Below, one piece after another: positions 38,404-47,465 of a stretch of DNA of 64,000 nt. Source of the DNA: an uncultured Saprospiraceae bacterium (lineage in GTDB: Bacteria > Bacteroidota > Bacteroidia > Chitinophagales > Saprospiraceae); contig CALFWO010000003.1 of assembly GCA_937928045.1 (NCBI GenBank), positions 1 through 64,000 on the forward strand, written 5' to 3'. Below the pieces are notes generated by a model. That model was not told where the DNA came from, made no database searches, and was given only the letters and a program-made list of their open reading frames with translations. Position numbers and translations under genes: made by a program. Numbering within the stretch: the first letter of the stretch is position 1; every line of letters starts with the position of its first letter.

Positions 38404-40896
38404 ATGAATATATCAAAGAAAATATCAATCATCTTATTGGCATTCCTGCCATCATTTCTGTGTGCTCAAGTCATAGAAAACCACATTGTGGGGATGGATC
38501 AAACCCTTTTCCTGGAATATGTAAGTCCGAACTACGGTTTGACTGTAAATGAGGCTCCTTTGCATGGAACATATGTGATATACTCCGAGCCCTATAATGG
38601 TTCGCCTTCTGGCCTTTGGCATTTGGACTATACCCCCAATACTGGATATTTAGGCCCAGATTCTATTCTTATCACTGTCCAAAATGACCATCCGATTTTC
38701 AATTTTCCGATACAAAAAATGATTGCAATTTCTGTTGTACCGGCTAGTATTGAAGCAAATGATGATTTTGTAAGCGTAGAGCCAGGGAATATAGCTTTGA
38801 TTGATGTTCTTTCAAATGATGTAGCCACATCGACTCCTTATCTAGAAGTGGTTTCATTAACCAATAACGTAGATGTTGAAATAGTCGGTTCTCAAATCGA
38901 AATTCAAACTGATCCTGACTACAGAGGAATAGCGAAGTTTTCTTATACAGCATGTGTTGATCCAGAAACTTGTAGTATTGGAATGGGAGTGGTGTTTGTT
39001 GAAAACGTTGGTTCAATGATTGATACTTTCGAATTGGGAACGAATTACAAACATCCTAAAAAGAATTTGTTGCCTTTGTCAGATGGCTATCAGGTAACTG
39101 ATGCTCCTAATCATGGCGAGCTCGATAATTTTGGGGATGGTAACGTTAATTACACGCCAGATGAATTCCATTTGGGTAAAGATACTTTTACAATTGCCTA
39201 CAACACCAATACTAGTTCTGTCTCTATTCGAACTTTCATCATTGAGACATTTGATACTCCTGCACCGCTCACATTGGCTGTCGCGGATCAAGTCGAAATA
39301 GCTGTGAATGGCAACGCTGTGATAGATGTATTAGCGAATGATTTGGGTAACAATTTGATTCTGCAACAGATTACGCTGGATCCAGTAAATGGTACAGCCG
39401 TAATTGTTGGCAATGAGATTGACTACACCGCAAATTCAGGATTTGTAGGATTAGAAAAAATTCAGTACAAAGTCTGTACTCCGAATTTTTCCAATTGTGA
39501 GATTACTGATTTGCTAATTTTTGTAGACAATCAAAATCCTGCAAATTCTGATTATGAATTAATTACCTCAGCGAATACTCCGTTGATTATTGACTACAAA
39601 GGAAATTTAGCAGGTTGGGATTTTGTTCCTAGTAACAGTACTTCAGCGCAAGGTGGGATTTTAGAATATCACAGTGGAATATGGAATGGAGTAGTCAATG
39701 GTCAAAATGTTGAAGGGGAAAACTTATTGATTTATTATCCGCCAACTGATATGATAGGTATGGATAATTTTTCATTAGACTATTGTTTGAACGGAGAATG
39801 TGTTGGAGTCAATGTTGATTTAGAAGTTACTGTTGATCCTGACCCCGCAGAAAATCCACATTGCGTTTATGATTGTGTTTGGCCCGGTGACGCTGATGCG
39901 GATGGGAAAGTTACCATTAAGGATGTTCTAGCCGTTGGCTATTGTGCAGGTGAAGTTGGAATCGCTCGTCAAGGGCCAGCAACTGATCAAATTTGGTATC
40001 CAAGATTTTCTGAAAATTGGGAAAAAATAGCACCTGGTTCAGGCGTTAATTTAAAGCATATTGATGTGGACGGTGACGGTGTTGTTACCAAAGATGATGT
40101 GACACTGATTTCAAGTTTTTATGGAGAAGAAAATTCCATTACAGTCGAAGAAAATCCAGTTGCATCAAATGTTCCGATTTATTTCGTTTCGCAGACACAA
40201 AATCCTCAGCCAGGAGATCATGTAGTTATTGATATCCTTCTTGGAGCTGAACCCACTCCAGCTATTGATGTCTCTGGAATAACATTCAGTTTAAATTATA
40301 ATACTGATGTTGTTGTCGAAGGAAGTTTTAAGGTGAATTTCAAAAGAGATTCTTGGTTGTCTTATGACTCGCCTGTTCTGAATTTCGTGAAACGTCCATT
40401 TGAAGGCAAGATTGATGTAGCTTATACTAGAGTAGAAGGTACAATGGCTAGTGGTTTTGGAAAAATAGGAACCGTTGATTTTATTATTGAAGACGAGATT
40501 GATGGAATTAGACAAGGTGATGAATATGCATTTAATATTTCAGTTGAAAATACCAATGTAATGAATGGGGCTGGATTCTATAACGGACTATTTGGAGAAG
40601 GAATAACTTTGACAATAGCCAATGCTATAGATGCTGACAATTCTTTGAATCCTGAAGATTTAGCGATCTATCCGAACCCAACTTCCGGTGTTTTAAATGT
40701 TCACTTGAATGGTAAAAACAATTTCCGGTCAATCGAAATAGTTGACATTGCTGGTCGCATTTTGCAAATGGAAGAAAACAAAACAAATCACATAATACTT
40801 GATGTAAGTGCTTATCAGGATGGAATGTATTTCCTTAGGGCAACAACAGACAAGGGCTTTATTACAAAACGCTTTCAGGTTTATGATTTGAAATAA
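38404..40896 (+). CDS. Secreted Ig-like/dockerin/cohesin-like protein with T9SS type A signal
   Basis: 830 residues from ATG 38404, which gives signal peptide MNISKKISIILLAFLPSFLC; upstream in-frame ATGs would bury it. Modules: an N-terminal beta domain, bacterial cadherin/Big_9-like domains (DDFVSVEPGNIALIDVLSND; VEIAVNGNAVIDVLANDLGN), then two EF-hand-like calcium loops of dockerin type (DADADGKVTIKD and DVDGDGVVTKDD) separated by about 50 residues, a beta module resembling cohesins (VDFIIEDEIDG, ITFSLNYNTDVVV), and a C-terminal type A sorting domain starting AIYPNPTSG. It is predicted to be exported by the type IX system. The dockerin and cohesin calls are by pattern only. Confidence 0.82.
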   Translation: MNISKKISIILLAFLPSFLCAQVIENHIVGMDQTLFLEYVSPNYGLTVNEAPLHGTYVIYSEPYNGSPSGLWHLDYTPNTGYLGPDSILITVQNDHPIFNFPIQKMIAISVVPASIEANDDFVSVEPGNIALIDVLSNDVATSTPYLEVVSLTNNVDVEIVGSQIEIQTDPDYRGIAKFSYTACVDPETCSIGMGVVFVENVGSMIDTFELGTNYKHPKKNLLPLSDGYQVTDAPNHGELDNFGDGNVNYTPDEFHLGKDTFTIAYNTNTSSVSIRTFIIETFDTPAPLTLAVADQVEIAVNGNAVIDVLANDLGNNLILQQITLDPVNGTAVIVGNEIDYTANSGFVGLEKIQYKVCTPNFSNCEITDLLIFVDNQNPANSDYELITSANTPLIIDYKGNLAGWDFVPSNSTSAQGGILEYHSGIWNGVVNGQNVEGENLLIYYPPTDMIGMDNFSLDYCLNGECVGVNVDLEVTVDPDPAENPHCVYDCVWPGDADADGKVTIKDVLAVGYCAGEVGIARQGPATDQIWYPRFSENWEKIAPGSGVNLKHIDVDGDGVVTKDDVTLISSFYGEENSITVEENPVASNVPIYFVSQTQNPQPGDHVVIDILLGAEPTPAIDVSGITFSLNYNTDVVVEGSFKVNFKRDSWLSYDSPVLNFVKRPFEGKIDVAYTRVEGTMASGFGKIGTVDFIIEDEIDGIRQGDEYAFNISVENTNVMNGAGFYNGLFGEGITLTIANAIDADNSLNPEDLAIYPNPTSGVLNVHLNGKNNFRSIEIVDIAGRILQMEENKTNHIILDVSAYQDGMYFLRATTDKGFITKRFQVYDLK

Positions 40897-40913
40897 TTGA
40901 TAAATAACCAAGT

Positions 40914-40950
40914 AAAAAAGCGCTTTCCACAATGTGGAAAGCGCTTTTTT
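40914..40950. terminator. Strong bidirectional terminator
   Basis: A perfect 17-bp inverted repeat, AAAAAAGCGCTTTCCAC (40914-40930) and its complement at 40934-40950, with a 3-base loop. It has T/A runs at both ends and lies between the convergent secreted-protein and helicase genes, so it can serve both. Confidence 0.92.
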
Positions 40951-40981
40951 ATTAAAGGATAACAGTGAGTATATTTATAAA

Positions 40982-42400
40982 TTATCCTTTGTTTCTATTG
41001 TCATCACCACGGTTAGAGTTCCCAGCATTCCGATTTCCTCCAGAATTTCGGTTCTGTCCACCTTGACTATTTCCGTTACGATTGGAATTATTGTTTCTGT
41101 TACCGCCCCGGTTATTATTTTGATTTCTTCCTCGACCACTATTAGATCTATTTCCACCATTTCCTCCTCGAGATCTATTTCCAGTGCGATTTCCACCATT
41201 TCTACCTCCTCGACCACCACCAGACCTTCCGCTAGAATGTCTTCTTCTTGGATCGTATGATGGTCCTTTGCCAATATGCTCAGGATTCTCTCTTTTCTCA
41301 ACTTCCTGTTCGATAAATTTTTCAATATCAGCGAACTGACGTATGTCTTTAGGATTGATCAATGTAATTGCCTCTCCAGTAGAATCGGCTCTAGCTGTTC
41401 TTCCAATTCGATGCACATAATCTGCTTCATCATTCGGAACCGCATAGTTAATAACCAATGAAATTTCTTTGATATCAATTCCTCTAGCGATAATATCCGT
41501 GGCTACAAGTATTTGAATTTTTTTAGCTCTAAAAGCCAATAGCGCTTGCTCACGTTCCTTTTGTTCAAGGTCAGAGGAGATTTCTGCAACTTGAAATTTC
41601 TTTCTTCTCAAGTTAGTAGCGATCTCTCTTACCATGCGCTTAGTAGAAGAGAAGATGATAACAGAAGGGTAATCCTTTTGTGCAAGAATATGCTGAATAA
41701 TTGGAATCTTTTGCTCGTCAAAAGCTAGGAATGCACCTTGGGTAACTCCTTTTGCAGGCTTAGATATTGCAATATTTACCTGCTTAGGATTAACTAAGAT
41801 TTTCTTAGCTAAATCTCGAATCTTTGGAGGAAAGGTTGCTGAGAATAAAAGATTTTGTCTTTCTTTTGGTAAAAAGGATTGAATCTTAGTAATATCCTCA
41901 AAGAATCCCATGTCCAGCATTCTATCTGCCTCATCTAGGATAAAATGTTCAACGTTTTTCAAGTTGACATATCCTAGATTGATATGAGATATCAATCTCC
42001 CCGGCGTGGCAATGATAATATCAGCGCCTTGAGACAACGCTTTTTTCTGTTGCTGATAAGTCGTATTATCACCTCCCCCGTAAACTGGCAAAGAGTTCAC
42101 ATCCAGCATATATCCAAAGCCTTCTACAGCTTGATCAATCTGAAGTGCCAATTCCCGAGTAGGGCAAACAATTAGGGTGTTGACACCTTCTTTCCGATGA
42201 TCACTTCGATATAGCTTATCTAAAATAGGCAGTAAAAAAGCGGCAGTTTTACCAGTTCCAGTTTGAGCACAAGCAATAATATCATTGCCATCCTGAATAA
42301 TCGGGATAGCCTCTCTTTGAATAGGTGTTGGTTGCGCAAAGCCCATGTAATGCAGGGCATCAAGAAGCGTATCAGAAAAATCGAAATCAGTAAAGGACAC
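40982..42400 (-). CDS. rhlE: DEAD-box RNA helicase (RhlE type) with R/G/N-rich tail
   Basis: ATP-dependent RNA helicase of the RhlE group, used in ribosome assembly or RNA decay, often at low temperature. Motifs in order: PTPIQREAIP (Q), AQTGTGKT (I), PTREL (Ia), DEAD in FILDEADRMLDMGF (II), SAT (III), ATDIIARGIDI (V), HRIGRTAR (VI). The core ends near residue 375; the last 95 residues are a low-complexity Arg/Gly/Asn tail expected to be disordered and RNA-binding. The start is GTG at 42400, giving MSFTDFDFSD at the usual position; no ATG is available. Confidence 0.95.
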   Translation of the reverse strand: MSFTDFDFSDTLLDALHYMGFAQPTPIQREAIPIIQDGNDIIACAQTGTGKTAAFLLPILDKLYRSDHRKEGVNTLIVCPTRELALQIDQAVEGFGYMLDVNSLPVYGGGDNTTYQQQKKALSQGADIIIATPGRLISHINLGYVNLKNVEHFILDEADRMLDMGFFEDITKIQSFLPKERQNLLFSATFPPKIRDLAKKILVNPKQVNIAISKPAKGVTQGAFLAFDEQKIPIIQHILAQKDYPSVIIFSSTKRMVREIATNLRRKKFQVAEISSDLEQKEREQALLAFRAKKIQILVATDIIARGIDIKEISLVINYAVPNDEADYVHRIGRTARADSTGEAITLINPKDIRQFADIEKFIEQEVEKRENPEHIGKGPSYDPRRRHSSGRSGGGRGGRNGGNRTGNRSRGGNGGNRSNSGRGRNQNNNRGGNRNNNSNRNGNSQGGQNRNSGGNRNAGNSNRGDDNRNKG

Positions 42401-42637
42401 AGGTGTTATTTGTCTGCGAAATTAGGAAATATTCGACAACCGCATAATAAAACTGAATTTCAGCTGATTTGACAACGATCGAACCTATATTCTATACGCT
42501 CAGAAAGAAAAATTGTTAAAGTTTGGACTTGAAAACAGCCCAACAAGAATATATACGTTTAAGTAGTATAAAATAAAAACACAGATCCTATTTCACAATA
42601 GGTGATTTTGTTTTAGTTGGTTTTGTTTGTTAGATAT

Positions 42638-42664
42638 AAAGCCGCATTCACAGAATGCGGCTTT
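42638..42664 (-). terminator. Terminator after the LytTR regulator gene
   Basis: AAAGCCGCATTC (42638-42649) and GAATGCGGCTTT (42653-42664) form a 12-bp perfect stem with a 3-base loop, 9 bases beyond the regulator's stop at 42673. Confidence 0.88.
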
Positions 42665-42672
42665 ACTTTTGA

Positions 42673-43389
42673 CTATAACCTATTTTTATTGATGATTGCT
42701 AGAAGATCATCTCTATAGTTTTTGCCAACTGGCAAGTGCTTTGTAGCCCCTTTTTGAGTCACTTCGACCATATTTCCCAATACCGCATTGATCATTCCCA
42801 GGTTAACAATGTAGCTTCTGTGAATTCTTTTAAATATTCCAGCGGGCAACTTAGCCTCTAAGCTTTTCATAGTTTGAAGGGTTATGGTCCTTGTGTTGCC
42901 ATGATGAATAATAACATAATCTTTTAAGCCTTCAATGTAGATAATGTCATTGTAATTTAGTTTGACCAACTTTTTATCCGCCTTTACGAAAATAAATTCC
43001 TTTTCATCAGCGGCAGTAGTCTTTATGTTACCTGATCTTGTTTCCTGCTCACGTGCTTTATTCAAAGCCTTCATGAAACGATCCATAGAAATAGGCTTTA
43101 CTAGATAATCCACTGCATTTAATTCAAATCCTTCCACGGCATATTCTGAATATGCCGTCGTGAAGATGACCATCGGTGGCTTTTCGAGCGATTTCAAGAA
43201 TTCAACACCAGTAATTTGCGGCATTTGAATATCTAAGAACATGAGATCAATATCATTCGTCCGCAATACCTCGTTGGCCTCAATCGCATTATTGCAACTT
43301 GCTATCAAGTTTAAATCAGGAATTTGCTCAACAAATGTTTCTAAAACTTCTTGAGCTAAAGGTTCATCATCTACGATAATAACATTCAT
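42673..43389 (-). CDS. LytTR-family response regulator
   Basis: 238 residues: an N-terminal receiver domain with the acidic pair at residues 7-8 (IVDDEP), phosphoacceptor Asp53 (FLDIQMP), Thr/Ala switch (FTTAYS) and Lys in LVKPIS; and a C-terminal LytTR DNA-binding domain (IIYIEGLKDYVIIH, RIHRSYIVNL). It is encoded 18 bases after the histidine kinase gene on the same strand, the usual cognate pair in Bacteroidota. Target genes are not evident; the strong terminator behind it ends the unit. Confidence 0.95.
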   Translation of the reverse strand: MNVIIVDDEPLAQEVLETFVEQIPDLNLIASCNNAIEANEVLRTNDIDLMFLDIQMPQITGVEFLKSLEKPPMVIFTTAYSEYAVEGFELNAVDYLVKPISMDRFMKALNKAREQETRSGNIKTTAADEKEFIFVKADKKLVKLNYNDIIYIEGLKDYVIIHHGNTRTITLQTMKSLEAKLPAGIFKRIHRSYIVNLGMINAVLGNMVEVTQKGATKHLPVGKNYRDDLLAIINKNRL

Positions 43390-43407
43390 GTAAGTTGATT
43401 TTTAGTT

Positions 43408-44454
43408 TTATACCAGCCCAATTTGAAGCTGGATGCTATAGGTTTTTGGGGTTTCCGTAATACTAAGATTATGTTTGTTTGGATACAAGATATTTAGACG
43501 ACGTTGTACATTTTTCAGCCCAATGCCACCAGAACGCTTATGTATTTGAGTTGGAAGCGTCTGGGCCTTACTGTTTTCGATGTTGACAGTAACTTGTTGT
43601 TCTTCCACTTTTAGATGAATATCAACAAATCCTTCTTGAATTTGATTCTTAAGACCATGTTTAAAACTGTTTTCCAAAAATGGAATAAACATTAGAGGCG
43701 CAATAACTTGATTATCTACCTTTCCTTCTAAATCAAATTTTATGTCCACATGATTACCGTGCCTCAATTTTTCCAGTTCAAGATAGTTTTGGATATAATT
43801 CACCTCTTTACTCAACGGAACAGATTTTTCGTTGCATTCGTAAAGCATATAACGCATCATCTCTGAAAGTTTCACCACAATCTCTGGTGCCTTCTCGGAT
43901 TTTTTTAAGGTCAAAGCATACAAACTATTGAGGGTATTAAAGAGGAAATGAGGATTGATTTGAGATTTCAAGAATCTCAACTCCGATTGCATGTTTTGCT
44001 TTTCGAGGATTTGACGATCTCGCTGATATCTTACCCAATCGGAAAAGATCTTTAGGACCGTAGAACCGCCAGCAATAATGAACGAACTCAAGAAATAAAT
44101 TGTCTGATCATTGATCAATTGGGCGCGCAATGGCTCATTTCCTGTGAACATTAAGTGCAACGTCAACATTTTTAACGGAGTCACGGTCAATGCTGTAAGA
44201 AGAAGGAAAAAAGCATAGTTGACAAATGCCTTTTTGCTTAAATAATTGGGAATGAGATAAAGAAGGTTGAAATAGACAACCATTGCATAGAAAATAAGGT
44301 TAACTATCTCAATGCTAATAACCCCTAGGAAATTGGTTTTGGAGCTATCAATCGCAAGCAACACTGCAAGTGTTCCAAGCCAGAATAGGGTATGGTAAAC
44401 AACTCTTTTCGAGAGGAAATCATAAATTTTATTTCGAAGGGTTTCGCCCATCAT
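43408..44454 (-). CDS. LytS-type sensor histidine kinase (His_kinase/HATPase)
   Basis: About 348 residues. Four membrane segments occupy the first 140 residues (YHTLFWLGTLAVLLAI, VNLIFYAMVVYFNLLYLI, FFLLLTALTVTPLKML, FLSSFIIAGGSTVL), without a large sensor loop. A short coiled linker precedes the phosphorylated-His motif SQINPHFLFNTLNSL, and the ATPase part has PLMFIPFLENSFKHG and GGIGLKNVQRRL. The ATG pair at 44454/44451 or a GTG at 44469 can start the protein; I chose ATG 44454. The signal sensed is unknown, perhaps membrane-derived since no periplasmic domain exists. Confidence 0.92.
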   Translation of the reverse strand: MMGETLRNKIYDFLSKRVVYHTLFWLGTLAVLLAIDSSKTNFLGVISIEIVNLIFYAMVVYFNLLYLIPNYLSKKAFVNYAFFLLLTALTVTPLKMLTLHLMFTGNEPLRAQLINDQTIYFLSSFIIAGGSTVLKIFSDWVRYQRDRQILEKQNMQSELRFLKSQINPHFLFNTLNSLYALTLKKSEKAPEIVVKLSEMMRYMLYECNEKSVPLSKEVNYIQNYLELEKLRHGNHVDIKFDLEGKVDNQVIAPLMFIPFLENSFKHGLKNQIQEGFVDIHLKVEEQQVTVNIENSKAQTLPTQIHKRSGGIGLKNVQRRLNILYPNKHNLSITETPKTYSIQLQIGLV

Positions 44455-44565
44455 TTTCTTCTTTGACACAAAGAAATAGTCTTAAAAGCACATGCGCGGG
44501 GTAATTTAGATAAATCAGGGGGAAAGAACGATGAAATTGATCAAAAGAAGAGAATTTCAATAGTA

Positions 44566-44594
44566 TTGAGAAAATGTAATTCTTTGTACTTTTG
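44566..44594 (+). promoter_or_regulatory. Bacteroidota-type promoter of the pterin genes
   Basis: TTG at 44566-44568, 18 bases, then TACTTTTG at 44587-44594: both elements of the -33/-7 promoter are present, 24 bases before the ATG at 44619. It is the best-formed promoter seen in the window. Confidence 0.55.
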
Positions 44595-44618
44595 GCGCTA
44601 CTTAAAACAAAAGCCTAA

Positions 44619-45029
44619 ATGGTTTATTTAACGAGAATAGAGCGGTTCAATGCCGCGCACAAATTATGGGTTGCTGACTGGTCTGTAGAAAAGAACCAAG
44701 AAGTGTTTGGTAAATGTGCCAACAAGAATTGGCATGGCCACAATTATAAATTGCATGTTACTGTAAAAGGTAAGCCAGATCCACAAACTGGATTTGTTAT
44801 GGATGCAAAGGAATTGAGCAAAGTGGTTAAAGTTGAAATTATTGATAAAGTAGATCACATGAATCTCAACTTGGATGTAGATTTTATGCCTAAAGGAATG
44901 CAGCCCACAACTGAAAATATGCTCATTCTTTTTTGGAAACAACTCGCTTCAAAAATAGAAGGAGCTGAATTGCACAAACTAACATTGTTTGAAACAGAAA
45001 CAATCTATGCCGAATATTTTGGTGAATAA
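44619..45029 (+). CDS. 6-pyruvoyl-tetrahydropterin synthase family (PTPS-II-like)
   Basis: 136 residues of COG0720. Zinc ligands His14, His39 and His41; catalytic Cys33; Asp79-His80 (KVDHMNLN); pterin-anchoring Glu125 (LFETET). The motif is C-x5-HGH ([11 protein letters not shown]), the spacing of PTPS enzymes that make 6-pyruvoyl-tetrahydropterin, whereas QueD (queuosine pathway) usually has C-x3-HGH. folE follows 11 bases downstream, supplying dihydroneopterin triphosphate, the substrate of both. I favour a tetrahydropterin role, with QueD-like 6-carboxytetrahydropterin synthase as the alternative. First gene of an apparent unit with folE and fabD. Confidence 0.85.
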   Translation: MVYLTRIERFNAAHKLWVADWSVEKNQEVFGKCANKNWHGHNYKLHVTVKGKPDPQTGFVMDAKELSKVVKVEIIDKVDHMNLNLDVDFMPKGMQPTTENMLILFWKQLASKIEGAELHKLTLFETETIYAEYFGE

Positions 45030-45040
45030 AAATAGTAGGA

Positions 45041-45640
45041 ATGAATTACGAGAAGAAGGAAATTTACGATAAGAAGATCACTAAGATCTTAAAAGAAAAT
45101 TACGAGAAAATAATTAAAAAAACTGGTGAAGATCCTAAACGAGAAGGCTTGTTGAAGACTCCAGAAAGGGCTTCAAAAGCGATGCAGTTTTTGACGCATG
45201 GTTATGATTTAGAACCTGCAGAGATTTTGAGATCAGCGATGTTCAAGGAGGACTACAGCGAAATGGTGATTGTGAAAAATATTGAATTGTATTCACTTTG
45301 TGAGCATCACTTGTTGCCATTTTTTGGAAAAGCACATGTTGCATACATTCCAAATGGTCATATTGTGGGCCTCAGCAAAATTCCAAGAATTATTGATGCC
45401 TTCGCTCGTCGTTTGCAAGTTCAAGAAAGATTAACTGATCAAATCTTGAATTGTATTCAGGATACTTTGAAGCCACAAGGTGTAGCAGTGGTCCTAGAAG
45501 CACAACACTTATGCATGATGATGCGCGGAGTTTCTAAGCAAAGTTCAGTAACAACTACTTCAGCGTTCACGGGGCAGTTTGAAAAAGTAGAAACTAGAAG
45601 TGAATTCTTAAACCTAATTGGTACGAACTTACACAAGTAG
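45041..45640 (+). CDS. folE: GTP cyclohydrolase I
   Basis: FolE converts GTP to 7,8-dihydroneopterin triphosphate, the entry to folate, queuosine and tetrahydrobiopterin synthesis. Zinc ligands are visible: Cys and two His in [12 protein letters not shown], and the second Cys in [14 protein letters not shown], so it is the zinc-dependent type IA enzyme. Other family segments are [14 protein letters not shown] and [20 protein letters not shown]. 199 residues, normal. It begins 11 bases after the PTPS gene and ends 5 bases before fabD. Confidence 0.96.
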   Translation: MNYEKKEIYDKKITKILKENYEKIIKKTGEDPKREGLLKTPERASKAMQFLTHGYDLEPAEILRSAMFKEDYSEMVIVKNIELYSLCEHHLLPFFGKAHVAYIPNGHIVGLSKIPRIIDAFARRLQVQERLTDQILNCIQDTLKPQGVAVVLEAQHLCMMMRGVSKQSSVTTTSAFTGQFEKVETRSEFLNLIGTNLHK

Positions 45641-45645
45641 CGAAT

Positions 45646-46527
45646 ATGAAAAAGGCATATTTATTTCCAGGGCAAGGAGCTCAATTTGAAGGCATGGGCA
45701 AAGACATGTATGAATCAAATCGAATAGCCAAAGATCTTTTCGATCAAGCAAATGAAATTCTCGGTTTTGCTTTAACCAATGTGATGTTTGAAGGATCTGC
45801 TGAAGATTTAAAACAAACTAAAATCACGCAGCCAGCAATATTTTTACATTCAGTTATTAGAGCGAAGATGGCAGGAGATGGCTTTAAACCGGCTGCCGTT
45901 GCTGGCCATTCTTTGGGAGAATTTTCAGCTTTAGTTGCTGCCGGAAGCATGGATTTTAAAAATGGTTTACAATTAGTCAGCCAAAGAGCTCAAGCAATGC
46001 AAAAGGCTTGTGAAGCAACCGAATCAACCATGGCTGCAATCCTTGGCCTAGATGACAAAATCATAGAAGATATCTGTGCGGAAATTGACGAAATAGTCGT
46101 TCCTGCGAATTACAATACACCAGGCCAACTAGTTATCTCAGGTTCTACTCCTGGGATAGAAAAAGCAGTTGAAAAATTAAAGGAAGCTGGGGCAAGAAGA
46201 GCTTTAATTCTGGCAGTTGGCGGAGCATTCCATTCTCCGTTAATGGAACCCGCGAGAGAAGCTTTAGCTTCTGCCATAAACGCCACTAATTTTAAAACGC
46301 CCGTTTGTCCGATTTATCAAAATGTTGATGCAAGTCCGACAACTGATCCTGAATTGATTAAGAAAAATCTAATTGCTCAATTAACGGCGCCAGTAAGATG
46401 GACTCAGACCATGCAGAACATGATCAAAGATGAGATCAACTCTTTTGTAGAAGTCGGTGGAAATGGAAAAGTATTGACCGGAATGCTTAGAAAAGTGGAC
46501 CGAAGTCTTGAAACAGCCGCTATTTAA
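45646..46527 (+). CDS. fabD: Malonyl-CoA:ACP transacylase
   Basis: FabD transfers malonyl groups from CoA to acyl carrier protein to start fatty-acid elongation. The N terminus FPGQGAQFEGMGKD, the nucleophile Ser89 in AGHSLGEFSA, the catalytic His in GGAFHSPLM and the GxNGKVLTGM-like end are all typical. 293 residues, about 15 fewer than E. coli FabD. It begins 5 bases after folE, an unusual neighbour for a lipid gene, so cotranscription is probable. An inverted-repeat element follows in the 268-base gap before yqgE. Confidence 0.95.
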   Translation: MKKAYLFPGQGAQFEGMGKDMYESNRIAKDLFDQANEILGFALTNVMFEGSAEDLKQTKITQPAIFLHSVIRAKMAGDGFKPAAVAGHSLGEFSALVAAGSMDFKNGLQLVSQRAQAMQKACEATESTMAAILGLDDKIIEDICAEIDEIVVPANYNTPGQLVISGSTPGIEKAVEKLKEAGARRALILAVGGAFHSPLMEPAREALASAINATNFKTPVCPIYQNVDASPTTDPELIKKNLIAQLTAPVRWTQTMQNMIKDEINSFVEVGGNGKVLTGMLRKVDRSLETAAI

Positions 46528-46616
46528 CCAAATTCGAATATTAAAAAATCCTTAGGTATAAACGCTTAGTTTTAAACAAAAAAGACCATAAATCTTAATT
46601 TTTGGGTAGAAAAATA

Positions 46617-46708
46617 TATTTGGTAAATTGTTGTAAAGGGCTTGATTTCTTAGCTAAAAAAGCCGTTTTTGTAAATATTAACTTTCCCTTTACAACAAAC
46701 ACCAAATA
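46617..46708. repeat. 92-bp inverted-repeat element between fabD and yqgE
   Basis: The left arm 46617-46640 contains TATTTGGT and TGTTGTAAAGGG; the right arm 46686-46708 contains the exact reverse complements CCCTTTACAACA and ACCAAATA. The arms therefore match over 20 positions in two blocks with a small bulge (AAAT against a 3-base segment). The 45-base spacer is AT-rich. It could be a miniature inverted-repeat element or a large mRNA hairpin; no clear target-site duplication is visible. Confidence 0.55.
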
Positions 46709-46795
46709 AAGTTCCCCTCTGAAATCGTTATGTAATTGTTCCCCTTGGGATTATTAGAAGCCCTACATACTTTTAAAAACTAAGAACAAACAGTT

Positions 46796-47353
46796 ATGAA
46801 GGAACATTCAATGCAAAAAGGTGGATTGCTTATTGCCGAACCATTCATGGTTGATCCACACTTCAAACGGACCGTTGTCTTACTCTGCGAACATGCCAAT
46901 GACGGATCGGTCGGCTTTATATTGAACAAGGGCTTAGACATGAAAATTGGTGAATTGGTAGGGGACTTTCCTGAATTCGATGCTTCAGTTTTCTACGGTG
47001 GACCAGTTGGAACAGATACCATTCATTACATACATAATGTTGGTGATTTACTTGAATCAAGCCATCCGGTCGGCCAAGGAATCTATTGGGGAGGAGATTT
47101 TGAAAAATTAAAGTTCCTAATATCATCAGGCCTAGTTCAGCCGCATAATATTAAGTTTTTCGTGGGTTACAGCGGTTGGTCAAATGATCAGTTAAAAGAG
47201 GAAATGGGTTATGGCTCATGGCTTACTGGTCAGCTGGATACCAACTATGTTTTCAATTCCAAACCCAAAGCTTTATGGAAAGAAGTAATGGAGAATATGG
47301 GAGAAGCAATGAGTGTAATTGCGCAAATCAATGATAACTATAGTTGGAATTAA
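46796..47353 (+). CDS. YqgE/AlgH family protein
   Basis: 185 residues. Characteristic segments: GGLLIAEPFMVDPHFKRTVVLLCEH, GSVGFILNKGL, VFYGGPVGTDTIHYIH and FFVGYSGWSNDQLKEE. The family (DUF179) includes Pseudomonas AlgH and E. coli YqgE, of unsettled function. ATG 46796 is chosen; a second in-frame ATG five codons later is possible. It is preceded by the inverted-repeat element at 46617-46708 and followed by the ABC-F gene. Confidence 0.93.
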   Translation: MKEHSMQKGGLLIAEPFMVDPHFKRTVVLLCEHANDGSVGFILNKGLDMKIGELVGDFPEFDASVFYGGPVGTDTIHYIHNVGDLLESSHPVGQGIYWGGDFEKLKFLISSGLVQPHNIKFFVGYSGWSNDQLKEEMGYGSWLTGQLDTNYVFNSKPKALWKEVMENMGEAMSVIAQINDNYSWN

Positions 47354-47443
47354 TTCAATTCATTCGAAAAGTTTAAAAGAAAAAAATTGCTGGGCACTTA
47401 GCAATAGTAGATCATCTGTCACGCATTAATGTGCTTAATTCAC

Positions 47444-47451
47444 TACTTTTG
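47444..47451 (+). promoter_or_regulatory. Candidate -7 box for the ABC-F gene
   Basis: TACTTTTG, identical to the -7 box of the pterin genes, ends 14 bases before the ATG at 47466. Confidence 0.4.
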
Positions 47452-47465
47452 CGCCAACAATTGAT

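Noticed and set aside
40975-41325. Long alternative frames across the helicase C-terminal tail
   Set aside because: They are caused by the low-complexity Arg/Gly/Asn codons of the helicase and show the same repetitiveness in other frames.
47390-47410. Short dyad ATTGCT/AGCAAT after the YqgE gene as terminator
   Set aside because: Only six pairs and no T run follows; unlike the strong terminators elsewhere in the window.
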